From positions 201,439-265,438 of the forward strand of contig NZ_AOLK01000011.1 of the NCBI RefSeq assembly GCF_000336755.1: DNA of 64,000 nt, read 5' to 3'. Below are positions 40,929 to 49,640 of the stretch, piece after piece. This DNA is from Haloferax elongans ATCC BAA-1513. Lineage in GTDB: Archaea; Halobacteriota; Halobacteria; Halobacteriales; Haloferacaceae. A program made the translations under genes and the position numbers. Under the pieces are notes generated by a model. It ran no database searches. It worked only from the letters and a program-made list of their open reading frames with translations, and had not been told where the DNA came from. Within the stretch, counting starts at the first letter, position 1. Every line of letters begins with the position of its first letter.

Positions 40929-42983
40929 TTACCGACCCTCGTCGGCCAGTTCGAGGTCGGCGACGATGCCGTACGGCGAGAGGCCATTTCGGATACCGTC
41001 GAGGATGCGGAACGCGTCACTGGGCGAGAGGAACTGTCTGGTAATCGCCCGACCGAGCGGCGTCGGTTCGAGTCCGTCGATGAACTCCCACTCGATGAGC
41101 TTTCCGACGGCGTGCGTCGTCGGCACCTCGCCGAGCATCCGGTCGTTGAGTGCCTTCGCTTTCTTGCCTGCGACGACGATGTTCGCCAGCGTCTCCTCGA
41201 CGGCGGCAGATTCGTCGTAGACGGTTCGAACCTCTTCCATCTCGCCTTTCAGGAGCTTGAACGCGACCTCGTCTTCGGTCATCTCCATCGTGTTGTGATA
41301 GCTCGTATCGGGTTCGACGAGGAGGTAGACGGTCCCTTTGTCGTGGTAGTCAGGGCGCCCTGCCCGACCGAGCATCTGGCTGAACTCTTGGACGGAGAGC
41401 CACTCGATACCCATCGCGAGCGTGTCGAAGATAACCTGCGACGCCGGGAAGTCGACACCCGCAGCGAGTGCCGCGGTCGTCACGACGGCCGCGAGGTCTT
41501 GGTCGGCGAACTGTCGCTCCACACGCTTGCGGCGCTTGTAGTCCAACCCCGCGTGATACGGCGCGGCGTTGTACTCCATCTTCCGCGAAATCTCGTGACA
41601 GCGACGCCGCGAGTTGGTGAAGATAATCGTCTGGCCGCGGTAGCCTTTCGACGACTTGGTGTCGAACGCCCGTTTCACGAGGCGGTTTTCGATTCTGGTC
41701 TTTTCCTGCCCGTCGGCGAAGGTGACGTGGCGTTCGATGGGGACCGGGCGGTCTTCGTACTCGATGAGTTTCGCCCGGAGGGTCTGGGCCAACCAGTTCG
41801 GGTTGCCGACGGTCGCAGAGAGGTAAATCCACTGCGCGCCCCCGTAGTCGTCACTCCGACTCGCCCGCGACTCACAATAGTGCTTGAGCCGCGAAATCAT
41901 CCCGTCGAGGCGGTGGCCTCGTTCTTCTTCCTTGAGCGTGTGGACCTCGTCGATGACGACAGTGCCGATGTCGCCGAGGTCCTTGCCCGTTCGGAGCGCG
42001 TGGTCGATACCCTCGTAGGTGCCGACGATGACGTCGGCGTTCGGGTCGAACCGGTTGCCGTCGTCGTTGATTCGGCTCGCACCGACGCGGATGGTGACTT
42101 TCCCGAGGTGGCCGTAGCGCTCCTTGAAGTCCTCGTGTTTCTGGTTCGCAAGGGCGACCAGCGGGACGAGAAAGAGCATCTTTCCGCTTCCCTTCAGCAT
42201 CCGGTCGATACCGGCGAGTTCGCCGATGAGGGTCTTCCCGGTCGCAGTCGCACTCACGACGAGTTGGTCGTCGCCGTCGAGCACGCCGTTCGAGACGGAG
42301 AGACTCTGGACCGGAAGCAGCGTTTCGAACCGGTCTGTCAGCATCGACTTCAGGTTGGGATGGACGTCGAGGTCGGCCGTGTCGACGAGGTCGACGTCCT
42401 CGGTGGTCGCGCTGATGGTGTCGAACTTCGTCAGGTCGGGGTCGAGTTCGCCCTGTAGGAGGTTCGTGATGCGCGTCAGGTCTTGGGTCTCGTAGAGGAG
42501 TTCTTCGAGTCGGTCCTGCGCAGCACGGGTGAGGCCGCCACTGTACGAGAGTTCCTGTTCGAGTTCCTGCACTGCGCAGTCGCGGCAGATATCCTCGTGT
42601 TCGGCCTTGATGGCCGTGTCGTCGGTGATAGGCGAGTAGCGCCCGTTTATCGCACAGCGACGACAGGTCCGAACGACGAGCGCTTCGAGTTGGTACCCCT
42701 CGAGCATCGCCTTGAGTTCCTCACGGCCCGCACTGGGAGTCTGCTGCGAGATGCGGATACGAGAGGCCGAGCGAGCGAGTTCGACAAACTGACTCGGGTC
42801 GCGCGGCTCTTCGGCACCCTTCTGGACCACGAGGAAGCGAAGCGGTCGGGGCCCCGCGTTCGTCTGCTTCAGTTCGAGTTTTCCGCGGAGCACCCGCTTT
42901 CCGTCCCGACGGACGACGACGAGATAGTCGTCACCTGTCTGGTGGAGAAAGAGCGTATCGACGCGGGTGACCTGTTGAGACAC
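40929..42983 (-). CDS. Ski2-like DEAD/DEAH helicase with an extra zinc-binding N-terminal domain
   Basis: 684 residues from a GTG, with AAATAA on the minus strand about 26 bases upstream. The N-terminal 200 residues (probably the haloarchaeal DUF5814 region) include CRRC and CRDC pairs at about 107-140, a likely zinc site. The helicase core has SATATGKTLIGEL (motif I), VVIDEVHTLKEEERGHRLDG (motif II DEVH), IYLSATVGNPNWLA (III), TIIFTNSRRRCHEI (IV) and FSQMLGRAGRPDY (VI). Such proteins act in DNA repair or RNA remodelling; the specific task is not known. Motif I is a variant (ATATGKT), so ATPase activity is expected. Confidence 0.9.
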   Translation of the reverse strand: MSQQVTRVDTLFLHQTGDDYLVVVRRDGKRVLRGKLELKQTNAGPRPLRFLVVQKGAEEPRDPSQFVELARSASRIRISQQTPSAGREELKAMLEGYQLEALVVRTCRRCAINGRYSPITDDTAIKAEHEDICRDCAVQELEQELSYSGGLTRAAQDRLEELLYETQDLTRITNLLQGELDPDLTKFDTISATTEDVDLVDTADLDVHPNLKSMLTDRFETLLPVQSLSVSNGVLDGDDQLVVSATATGKTLIGELAGIDRMLKGSGKMLFLVPLVALANQKHEDFKERYGHLGKVTIRVGASRINDDGNRFDPNADVIVGTYEGIDHALRTGKDLGDIGTVVIDEVHTLKEEERGHRLDGMISRLKHYCESRASRSDDYGGAQWIYLSATVGNPNWLAQTLRAKLIEYEDRPVPIERHVTFADGQEKTRIENRLVKRAFDTKSSKGYRGQTIIFTNSRRRCHEISRKMEYNAAPYHAGLDYKRRKRVERQFADQDLAAVVTTAALAAGVDFPASQVIFDTLAMGIEWLSVQEFSQMLGRAGRPDYHDKGTVYLLVEPDTSYHNTMEMTEDEVAFKLLKGEMEEVRTVYDESAAVEETLANIVVAGKKAKALNDRMLGEVPTTHAVGKLIEWEFIDGLEPTPLGRAITRQFLSPSDAFRILDGIRNGLSPYGIVADLELADEGR

Positions 42984-43040
42984 ACCCTTTGGTGCGTTCT
43001 CGCGTTATTTGAGCAGTTCGCTTCGAAAAGGGAGGAGGGA

Positions 43041-44093
43041 CTATGGACTCGGCGCTTCGGCACCAGTTCCGCTCGTTCCGGTGACACCGACTTCTGACGT
43101 TTCGTTGCCGACTTTGACGGTGAAGTCGGTCGTAGCGACGGTGATTCCGACGTGCTGGTCGGCGAAGTTACGGAGGGTTGCATACGAGAGGCCGGAGGCG
43201 GTGTAGCCGTTGCCTTCGAAGTCGTAGTTCCCTAGTTCACCGCTCGGGTAGACGATTCGACTGTTGCCGCTGTCGAAGTCCTCCGCGGGGATTCCGAACC
43301 CACTGAATGCGCCGGTCGATGGGTCGCCGTTCGGTCGCTGCAGTTCGAACGTGTATCGCAGGAAGACTCTCGTCTCTTTTTTCTGTTCGTCTTCGGTCGT
43401 GTCTCGGAACTGTGAGACGTCGCCAGCAGCGCCGTAGTAACCCGCGTTGGCACCGGGGAAGTTGTTGACGAGTGGGAGACCTTCCCCGTCTACCAGCATC
43501 GACTCGGCGTCACTCGCGGGACCCATACTGGTTCCGTCGAGATAGCTCGCTTGCGACCCCGCGGGGTAATCGCCGTCTGCGACACTCTCGTAATCCGGGC
43601 GACCCGCCTTGTTGAACACGGCTAACGGCCGCGGCACGGGACGAGACGTATCGGCGTTCGAGACACGCGAATCGTTTGAGAGGGCCTGCGAGAGAGGGAC
43701 GGTGAGTTCGTAGTGTCCGGTTGTTCCCGGTGCACTCTCGGAGACTCCCGTTGGGGCGCTGGCGTTTATCCAGGGCGTCGCACGGAACACTGGCGAGAAG
43801 CCGTCTCCGAGATAGCCGCCTTCGTACGGCGTTCGACCGTCCTCGTCTTCGAGCGCGGCCTCGACGAGGTAGAATATCTTGGCGACCGTCTGGTCGAAGT
43901 TTCGCCATTCGACTCTGAACTTGGGATCGATGGTGACTGCATCGACTTCACCTTCGTCGTTCGTCCCCACGTTGACGTCACCAGCGCCGATATTGACGTT
44001 CATCGCCGCGGCGTTTCCTGACAGGGCACCCACACCGACTGCGCCAACGACACCCACTCCTGCAAGCGTCTTGAGATATGTTCTTCGTTGCAT
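43041..44093 (-). CDS. Tat-exported surface protein of unknown function
   Basis: 350 residues from the ATG at 44093. It begins MQRRTYLKTLAGVGVVGAVG, a twin-arginine signal (RRTYLK) with likely cleavage after NAAA near 30. The mature part is rich in Gly, Asp, Asn, Ser and Thr, starts with NVNIGAGDVNVGTNDEGEVD, and is predicted to be mostly beta strand; it ends in a Thr/Gly/Ala/Pro tail. No membrane anchor or known domain. The upstream region has a perfect 8-bp hairpin at 44145-44165. The in-frame ATG at 44153 would add a short extension and is less likely than the Tat-signal start. Confidence 0.8.
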   Translation of the reverse strand: MQRRTYLKTLAGVGVVGAVGVGALSGNAAAMNVNIGAGDVNVGTNDEGEVDAVTIDPKFRVEWRNFDQTVAKIFYLVEAALEDEDGRTPYEGGYLGDGFSPVFRATPWINASAPTGVSESAPGTTGHYELTVPLSQALSNDSRVSNADTSRPVPRPLAVFNKAGRPDYESVADGDYPAGSQASYLDGTSMGPASDAESMLVDGEGLPLVNNFPGANAGYYGAAGDVSQFRDTTEDEQKKETRVFLRYTFELQRPNGDPSTGAFSGFGIPAEDFDSGNSRIVYPSGELGNYDFEGNGYTASGLSYATLRNFADQHVGITVATTDFTVKVGNETSEVGVTGTSGTGAEAPSP

Positions 44094-44144
44094 GATTTGG
44101 TTCTTTGACGCCGCGTGTCCCCCCACAGGGGTTCCCCAGCGCCC

Positions 44145-44165
44145 GAAGCACACTGACTGTGCTTC
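44145..44165. promoter_or_regulatory. Hairpin in the 5' region of the Tat-exported protein
   Basis: GAAGCACA (44145-44152) pairs perfectly with TGTGCTTC (44158-44165) across a five-base loop. It lies about 52 bases upstream of the ATG and just downstream of a TATA-like GGAATTTTGTAAC (minus strand, about 44196-44208). If that TATA is used, the hairpin is at the start of an about 80-base leader; if not, it could be an operator. Confidence 0.5.
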
Positions 44166-44323
44166 TTGGTGCCATTCTGTGGTGCCGACCCTTTGTTACA
44201 AAATTCCTGACAACTTATCATGGGTGACTAACACGCTACTCTGACTGTTAGTGACGGCATAGCATCTGCAGTAGACGGTCACATACGAAGTTCGACAAAA
44301 CGAGAGACTAGACGGGTGGGCGC

Positions 44324-44704
44324 TTACGTGTCGACGAGTTCGATGGCGTCGTCGCCGTTCGGAACCGCACAGATGAACGACCCTTCTTCCTCGGAGCCGT
44401 TTCGATACCAGTGGGGGACGCCTGCTGGGATGAGAAGCGAGTCACCTGCTTCGACGTCGTACTCCTCGTCGCCGATGCCGACGGTGTAGGACCCAGAGAG
44501 GACGTACTGTTCGTGTTCGACCTCGTTGGTGTGGTTCGGCACCGACGCACCGGGTTCGAGGACGAACCGCCGGATTGCGAAGTGCGGTGCGTCGTCGTCG
44601 CCGGAGATGAGGACGCCCTTGTGCATCCCTTCTGCGGCACCGACAGCCTCGTACTCGATGTCGTCGCCTCGCTTGACCACTGGTTCGGGTCGGGAATCGC
44701 TCAT
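44324..44704 (-). CDS. Cupin-domain protein
   Basis: 126 residues. A single cupin barrel: HFAIRRFVLEPGASVPNHTN and EVEHEQYVLSGSYTVGIG form motif 1 (H57, H64, E65-type ligands), and DSLLIPAGVPHWYRNGSEEE forms motif 2 with PxGxxH. Metal is probably bound. Small single-domain cupins include sugar isomerases and dioxygenases; no partner gene points to a substrate. A TATA-like GGCTTACG lies 26 bases upstream. Confidence 0.88.
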   Translation of the reverse strand: MSDSRPEPVVKRGDDIEYEAVGAAEGMHKGVLISGDDDAPHFAIRRFVLEPGASVPNHTNEVEHEQYVLSGSYTVGIGDEEYDVEAGDSLLIPAGVPHWYRNGSEEEGSFICAVPNGDDAIELVDT

Positions 44705-44790
44705 ATCTCTCCGTGTATCGCCGGGCCGCGTAAGCCTTCCCCCGTGCCTCCAGCCTGACGACTTAAGACCTTCCCATGGTAAGTACGGGT

Positions 44791-45963
44791 ATGCGAGGAA
44801 TCCGCATTGGTAGCGCCTTCGGTATCCCGATTCGGCTCGACCTCACCTTCCTCTTGGTCCTCCCGCTTTTCGCGTGGCTCATCGGGTCTGACGTGGCGAA
44901 CCTCACGGTTGTCATCAACGACCTCTTCGGGACCGCCATCGACGGCGAGGTGCTCACGACTGGGTCGATGCAGTGGATACTCGGCTCTGCTGCCGCTATC
45001 GGGCTGTTCGCCGGTGTCCTACTCCACGAGTTCGGCCACTCGCTCGTCGCCATGCGCTACGGCTACGAAATCGAGTCGATTACGCTGTGGCTCTTCGGTG
45101 GTGTCGCTCGCTTCAAGGAGATTCCCGAAGACTGGAAACAGGAGTTCGCTATCGCCGTTGCTGGCCCGCTCGTCTCCGTCGCTATCGGCGTCGTTTCGTA
45201 CGTCGGCTTTCTTGCCCTTCCCGAGTCGCAGGGTCCGGCGCTGTTCGTCTTCGGATACCTCGCGCTGATGAACGTCTCACTGGCCATCTTCAACATGCTC
45301 CCCGGGTTCCCGATGGACGGTGGACGCGTCCTTCGCGCCCTTCTCGCCCGGACGCGCCCCCACGCGAAGGCGACCCAGATGGCCGCCGAAGTCGGGAAGG
45401 TGTTCGCCTTCCTCCTCGGAATCTTCGGGCTGTTCTTCAACCTCTTTCTCGTCGCGCTCGCCTTCTTCATCTACATGGGCGCGTCGGGTGAGGCCCAACA
45501 GACCGTCCTCAAGGCGACGTTCCAGGATGTCGTCGTCCGCGACATCATGACCGGAAGCGAGGACCTCGACGTGGTCGAAGAACAGACGTCAGTCGCGGAA
45601 CTCCTCGAACGCATGTTCGTCGAACGCCACACGGGCTATCCCGTCCTCCGAAACGGCAACCTCGTCGGTATGGTCACTCTCGACGACGCCCGCAGCATCA
45701 GAGAAGTCGAACGCGACGCCTACCGCGTCGACGACATCATGAGCGACGAACTCGCCACCATCGACCCCGATGCGGACGCGATGGACGCTATCGCCCTCAT
45801 GCAGGAACGCGGCGTTGGTCGCCTCCCGGTCGTCGATGAGCAGGGAGACCTCGTCGGCCTCGTCTCCCGGTCTGACCTCGTGACTGCCTTCAACATCATC
45901 CGCAGTCGCGGGTCGCTCGACGCGACGCCGCTCAACGAGGCTAGCTTAGCACAGCTCCGCTAA
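44791..45963 (+). CDS. Site-2 protease-type (M50) membrane metalloprotease with CBS pair
   Basis: 390 residues from the ATG at 44791, chosen because ACTTAAGA centred 26 bases upstream fits a leaderless promoter and MRGIRIGSAFGIPIRLDLTF is the usual M50 start. HEFGH (about 80-84) is the zinc motif and NMLPGFPMDGGRVLRALLAR supplies the third ligand. The N-terminal two-thirds have about six membrane helices; the C-terminal part is a CBS pair (about 245-375) that probably binds a nucleotide such as AMP or ATP. It cleaves membrane proteins within the bilayer, perhaps in stress signalling. Substrate unknown. Confidence 0.92.
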   Translation: MRGIRIGSAFGIPIRLDLTFLLVLPLFAWLIGSDVANLTVVINDLFGTAIDGEVLTTGSMQWILGSAAAIGLFAGVLLHEFGHSLVAMRYGYEIESITLWLFGGVARFKEIPEDWKQEFAIAVAGPLVSVAIGVVSYVGFLALPESQGPALFVFGYLALMNVSLAIFNMLPGFPMDGGRVLRALLARTRPHAKATQMAAEVGKVFAFLLGIFGLFFNLFLVALAFFIYMGASGEAQQTVLKATFQDVVVRDIMTGSEDLDVVEEQTSVAELLERMFVERHTGYPVLRNGNLVGMVTLDDARSIREVERDAYRVDDIMSDELATIDPDADAMDAIALMQERGVGRLPVVDEQGDLVGLVSRSDLVTAFNIIRSRGSLDATPLNEASLAQLR

Positions 45964-46000
45964 GCGCTCACTCAATAATTCGCCCCAGTCACCCACTCAC

Positions 46001-46762
46001 TCACTCACTTTCCTTCCGCGCGTCTTTGACCGCACGCTCACTCTCGTAGAGGTTCACCGTCGCATTCTCCCGGAGCCACGCCATCGCGTCGTCGAGGACG
46101 ACCGGGTCAGCACCGCTGAGTTTGATTCGCGTCGGGCCGCCCCGGTTGGGATAGCTCCCGACTTCCACGCCGAAGTTGGTCGCCACGGCACCGAGTTCGC
46201 GGGCGACGGCACCCTCAGGTGCGTCGGCGTAGACCTCTCGTGAGGCTCTCTCGCCAGCGAACCGGTCTGCAATCGTCTCGAATATCGGCTTCATCTCGGT
46301 GGGGATTCCCGGCAGCACGTAGACGTTCCCCGCCCGACATCCGGGTGCGAGCCCCTCGTCGTTCGGGAGTACTTCGGCTCCCTCGGGCATCGAGGCGTAC
46401 CACGCCACGTCGAGGTCGAAATCGATGTCTGACCGGCGTTCGAGAATCGCGTCGATAGTTGCTTCGACCTGCTCGGCCGCGTCGTCGATGAGTACGAACT
46501 CACGACCGAGTCCGGCGGCGACGGCCTCCATGGTGATGTCGTCGGGCGTGCCGCCGAGGCCACCGGTCACGACGACCGCGTCGAAAGACGCGCTCCACTC
46601 CGAGACCACGCCAGCGATGACGTCGTGGTCGTCTGGAATCGTCTGGATGCGCGCTACTGTCGCCCCTTCTTCGGTCAGCCGTCGAGCGAGCCACGTCGCG
46701 TTCGTGTTCTCGATGTCGCCCGCGAGGAGTTCGTTGCCGACGGTGAGGATGGCGACGTGCAT
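46001..46762 (-). CDS. CinA-like molybdopterin-binding domain protein
   Basis: 253 residues from the ATG at 46762. The MoCF/MPT domain is plain: MHVAILTVGNELLAGDIENT, WLARRLTEEGATVARIQTIP, FDAVVVTGGLGGTPDDITME, CRAGNVYVLPGIPTEMKPIF. The second (nicotinamide-nucleotide amidohydrolase) domain of full CinA is absent. Stand-alone archaeal copies are often annotated as competence/damage-inducible or as ADP-ribose pyrophosphatase-like enzymes; the reaction is uncertain. The longer frame to 46963 has no convincing coding character. Confidence 0.88.
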   Translation of the reverse strand: MHVAILTVGNELLAGDIENTNATWLARRLTEEGATVARIQTIPDDHDVIAGVVSEWSASFDAVVVTGGLGGTPDDITMEAVAAGLGREFVLIDDAAEQVEATIDAILERRSDIDFDLDVAWYASMPEGAEVLPNDEGLAPGCRAGNVYVLPGIPTEMKPIFETIADRFAGERASREVYADAPEGAVARELGAVATNFGVEVGSYPNRGGPTRIKLSGADPVVLDDAMAWLRENATVNLYESERAVKDARKESE

Positions 46763-46906
46763 AGGTGACGGTTGCCGCGCGAAGAGAAAGACGTACTCGT
46801 TTCGAACGGGGGTTCTCCCGCCCCTTGCAACTGCAGCGCACGGACACACAACGATTATTCTCTGACGTGCCATAGTGTAACACGCCATTGTGGTGGTGAC
46901 ACAGAG

Positions 46907-47071
46907 ATGACAAAGCGAATCGTCTGCCGAGAGGCGGGCTACGATTGCGACTTCCAAGTCCAATCAGAGAACGAAGATGAACTCGTAGAGTTCGTCAAGG
47001 AACATGCGATGAACACACACGGCACCGAACTGTCCGCGAGCGACATCCGCGGACTGGCAGTCGACATCTGA
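46907..47071 (+). CDS. DUF1059 family small protein
   Basis: 54 residues: MTKRIVCREAGYDCDFQVQS, then ELVEFVKEHAMNTHGTELSA. Two cysteines (C7 and C14) and a histidine are conserved in the DUF1059 pattern and may bind zinc. The ATG at 46907 follows a purine-rich ACAGAG. The longer frame from 46772 runs into the divergent CinA-like start region and was rejected. Function unknown. Confidence 0.85.
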   Translation: MTKRIVCREAGYDCDFQVQSENEDELVEFVKEHAMNTHGTELSASDIRGLAVDI

Positions 47072-47134
47072 CTGCCTCATTTTTGCGAGTACAACGCGCC
47101 GCTTAGGTCCAGCACGTCGCCGATCCGAGAGCCG

Positions 47135-47881
47135 TCACTGCGCTTCCACACTGACGTCGAGACTCTCTTTGACGGCCCGTTCGACGTGGAGCGCGGTCGT
47201 GTCGAAAAACGGTGTCTCGGGGCGGTCTGCTTGGTCGATGAGTTGCTCGATTTCCGTACACCCGAGGACGACGCCCTCCGCACCCTGCTCGACGAGGTCG
47301 TCGACGACTTCGAGATAGCGGTCGCGAGACTCGTCTCGAATCTTGCCTTTGGTCAACTCCTCGAAGACGATTCGGTCTACGTCCTCGCGGTCGGCCTCGT
47401 CGGGCACGACAATGTCGATGTCGTGCTGTGCGAAGCGTTCTCGGTAGAACGCGTCTTCCATCGTCACCGACGTTCCGAGCACGCCGACGGTGTCGATTCC
47501 GGCGTCCAGAATCGCGTCGGCGGCAGCGTCCACGATGTGAACGAACGGAATCGAGAGCGCGTCGGTGATGTCCGGGGCGACCTTGTGCATGGTGTTGGTG
47601 GCCATGATGACGAAATCGGCACCGCCCGCTTCGAGGTCCCGCGCGGCATCGGCGAGGTACGACCCTGCTTCGTCCCACTGCTCGCTGGCGATGAACCCCT
47701 CGATGTCGGCGAAGTTGACGCTCCGAATCAGGATGTCGCCGGCGTGATGGCCGCCGTAGCGTTCGTTGACCGCGTCGTCGATGCGGCGGTAGTACTCGAC
47801 GGTCGATTTGCCGCTCATGCCGCCGAGGATACCAATCGTTCGCGGTTCGTCGCTGGCGCTCGTATTCGTACTCTCTGGCAT
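47135..47881 (-). CDS. Amino acid racemase (Asp/Glu/hydantoin racemase family, YgeA-like)
   Basis: 248 residues. GILGGMSGKSTVEYYRRIDD is the family start. The first catalytic position is Thr in ATNTMHK (T95) and the second is Cys in VVLGCTEIEQL (C208). E. coli YgeA and other broad-specificity racemases use the same Thr/Cys pair instead of two cysteines. It probably interconverts L- and D-amino acids such as aspartate or homoserine; the exact substrate is open. It is convergent with DUF1059 and upstream on the same strand as the HTH-10 regulator. Confidence 0.88.
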   Translation of the reverse strand: MPESTNTSASDEPRTIGILGGMSGKSTVEYYRRIDDAVNERYGGHHAGDILIRSVNFADIEGFIASEQWDEAGSYLADAARDLEAGGADFVIMATNTMHKVAPDITDALSIPFVHIVDAAADAILDAGIDTVGVLGTSVTMEDAFYRERFAQHDIDIVVPDEADREDVDRIVFEELTKGKIRDESRDRYLEVVDDLVEQGAEGVVLGCTEIEQLIDQADRPETPFFDTTALHVERAVKESLDVSVEAQ

Positions 47882-47965
47882 ACACTTCGAGAGTGCACGC
47901 CACCCTATCAGCGAGACCCTTCCATAGAAGGGTCGCCCAGAACCACCTGAAAAATCTCCGCTCGC

Positions 47966-48679
47966 CTACTGATTTCCGATGAGTTTCGCCTCCGCCTTAC
48001 GGAGGTGTTCGAGAAACGTCGCCTTCGAGACGCCGAGTTCGTCGGCCAACTCCTGTGCCGACGCCTCCCGCGGCCAGTTGTAGTAGCCGTACCGCTTTGC
48101 GATGTTTACCGCTTCGCGTTGTCGCGGGGTGAGCAACGTCGGCTCTCCAACCGACGGCGGGCGCACTGGTTCGGACGCCGGAGCGATTTTCGTGACCGAG
48201 ATTTCCGCGTCGCGCTCCTCCCGGATTTCGTCGAGCAGTCGCCCGAGCGACGACCGCGACGTGTGCGCGAGCAGGTTCCACGTCTCGACGCCGTCTTCGA
48301 TTCGATAGGAGCTATCGACGAGCACGCCCCGCGTCAGGAACGCCGAGCCGATTCCCTCGTCCACGTCGTATTCGATGAACACGTCCTGTGCGGCGTGGCC
48401 GATTGGTGACGCGAGCGCGTCTTCGCTCGCGGCGGACCCAATCGACTCGATGTGGTTGATAAACGAGACGTCGTGTGCGACTTCGATTGCCTGCGTCACG
48501 TGCTCGCGCGAGTCGCCGTAAATCGTACACCGCTCGTACGCCGAGGTGTCGTCGACCGCCGCACCATGACCGATGAGGCCACTCCCCGCTTCGTCTGTGG
48601 AGATAATTCCCCAACAGTCGGGATGCCAGACCTCGAGAGTGAGATTGAGGAGTTCCCGTTCACCGTTCGATGCGCTCAT
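47966..48679 (-). CDS. HTH-10 (Bat-type) transcription regulator
   Basis: 237 residues from the ATG at 48679; the ATG at 48691 is the alternative. The N-terminal half is the bacterio-opsin-activator-like sensor fold with ERELLNLTLEVWHPDCWGII and other strands. The C-terminal HTH-10 domain (about 180-232) reads LLTPRQREAVNIAKRYGYYN, WPREASAQELADELGVSK and ATFLEHLRKAEAKLIG, the diagnostic sequence of this family. Ligand and targets unknown. It could control the racemase gene downstream on the same strand (84 bases away), but this is inference. Confidence 0.9.
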   Translation of the reverse strand: MSASNGERELLNLTLEVWHPDCWGIISTDEAGSGLIGHGAAVDDTSAYERCTIYGDSREHVTQAIEVAHDVSFINHIESIGSAASEDALASPIGHAAQDVFIEYDVDEGIGSAFLTRGVLVDSSYRIEDGVETWNLLAHTSRSSLGRLLDEIREERDAEISVTKIAPASEPVRPPSVGEPTLLTPRQREAVNIAKRYGYYNWPREASAQELADELGVSKATFLEHLRKAEAKLIGNQ

Positions 48680-48763
48680 TGGTGGGACCATGTTCGTCTG
48701 TCGTGAAAAATTGGTTAGATTGGCGGCTGTGGGGGTCGAAGAATGTGGGAGGTGGTTTTATCT

Positions 48764-48951
48764 GAGAATTGAACACCGTGAGGATTCACCTCACGTATTC
48801 ACGCTCGCTTCGCTCGCGTGAACTATGGTCGCTCTACTCACTTCGTTCGCGTCGCTCCCGAGTTCAATTCTCTCCGTCAGACTTCGCACATTCTCGATTA
48901 GTACTCGCGGTGCTCACTGACGCGAGCACACGCTCGAACGGTGAGAATGTG
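48764..48951. repeat. Nested inverted repeats beside tRNA-His
   Basis: GAGAATTGAAC (48764-48774) pairs with GTTCAATTCTC (48862-48872). Inside are CGTGAGG/CCTCACG (48777-48795) and TTCACGC/GCGTGAA (48798-48822). A second block has CACATTCTC (48887-48895) with GAGAATGTG (48943-48951) and an inner GTGCTC/GAGCAC (48910-48929). The outer 11-mer also occurs in the tRNA-His T-arm at 48968-48978. No gene lies in 48692-48957. Confidence 0.75.
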
Positions 48952-48957
48952 AAGAAG

Positions 48958-49030
48958 GTCCAGGTGCGAGAATTGAACCCGCGTCTCAGCCTCCACAAGG
49001 CTGAAGGATAGTCCACTACCCCAACCCGGA
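48958..49030 (-). tRNA. tRNA-His(GUG)
   Basis: Minus-strand cloverleaf. Acceptor TCCGGGT pairs with ACCTGGA (one G-U), anticodon stem CAGCC/GGCTG with loop TTGTGGA and anticodon GTG, T arm GCGGG-TTCAATT-CTCGC. The base before position 1 is G (49031) and the discriminator is C, the G-1:C73 pair specific to tRNA-His. A TATA-like CGTATTTTAG (49061-49070) lies about 35 bases upstream. No encoded CCA. Confidence 0.93.
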
Positions 49031-49155
49031 CACGCTGCAACCATCTGTAATCCGCTACGACTAAAATACGTTACGACTCGGGGGCAGTACGACTCAGACC
49101 CGCACACTCTCCACCGGGAATCTTTTGCTCGTCACAGCCAAAGGGACGCCTACGC

Positions 49156-49617
49156 GTGGCTATCACGGACAAAATCTATCTCAAGAACCACCGCCAAATC
49201 GTCTCGCAACTGGATACGAACATCCCGAAGCGCGTCTTTAGCGGTGCGACGCTCGAAATCCTCTATTCGGGCGAGGGGCTCTCGAAAGTCGACGACGCGA
49301 CCCGTGACCGCCTGTTGGACTTCGCGCAGGACTTCCTCGACTGCGAGAACTCCGACGACATCTACACCGGCTACCCCGAACGCAAGTTCATCAACTACCT
49401 GCTCGAACTGCGCGCACAGGGGCTCGGCCCCGACGCTATCGTGGACGTGATGAGCGACGAGTACATGGTGTACGCCTATCCCGGCGACGTGCTCTCGTTC
49501 CTCGACAACTCGGTGCGGACGCTCGAATCGGTCGAAGCGCTCGCCGACGTGGAAGGAGACAGAGAGATGCTTGACGAAGCGCGGCAGGCAAAGAAAGACT
49601 TGGTCGGCCCGCGCTAA
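49156..49617 (+). CDS. Haloarchaeal DUF5806-type protein
   Basis: 153 residues from a GTG (MAITDKIYLKNHRQIVSQLD). All-helical, acidic, no cysteine cluster (a single Cys in FLDCENSDD), no membrane helix. It resembles the haloarchaeal family DUF5806 as I remember it; function unknown. It is divergent from tRNA-His and convergent with the RHH gene. Confidence 0.75.
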   Translation: MAITDKIYLKNHRQIVSQLDTNIPKRVFSGATLEILYSGEGLSKVDDATRDRLLDFAQDFLDCENSDDIYTGYPERKFINYLLELRAQGLGPDAIVDVMSDEYMVYAYPGDVLSFLDNSVRTLESVEALADVEGDREMLDEARQAKKDLVGPR

Positions 49618-49640
49618 GTCGCCGCTTTCCGAACCGATTC

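Noticed and set aside
40905..42458. 517-codon + strand frame
   Set aside because: Antisense to the Ski2-like helicase; no domain seen in its translation.
46763..46963. Extension of the CinA-like protein to an upstream ATG
   Set aside because: Translation is basic and unlike the family; MHVAILTVGNELL is the conserved start.
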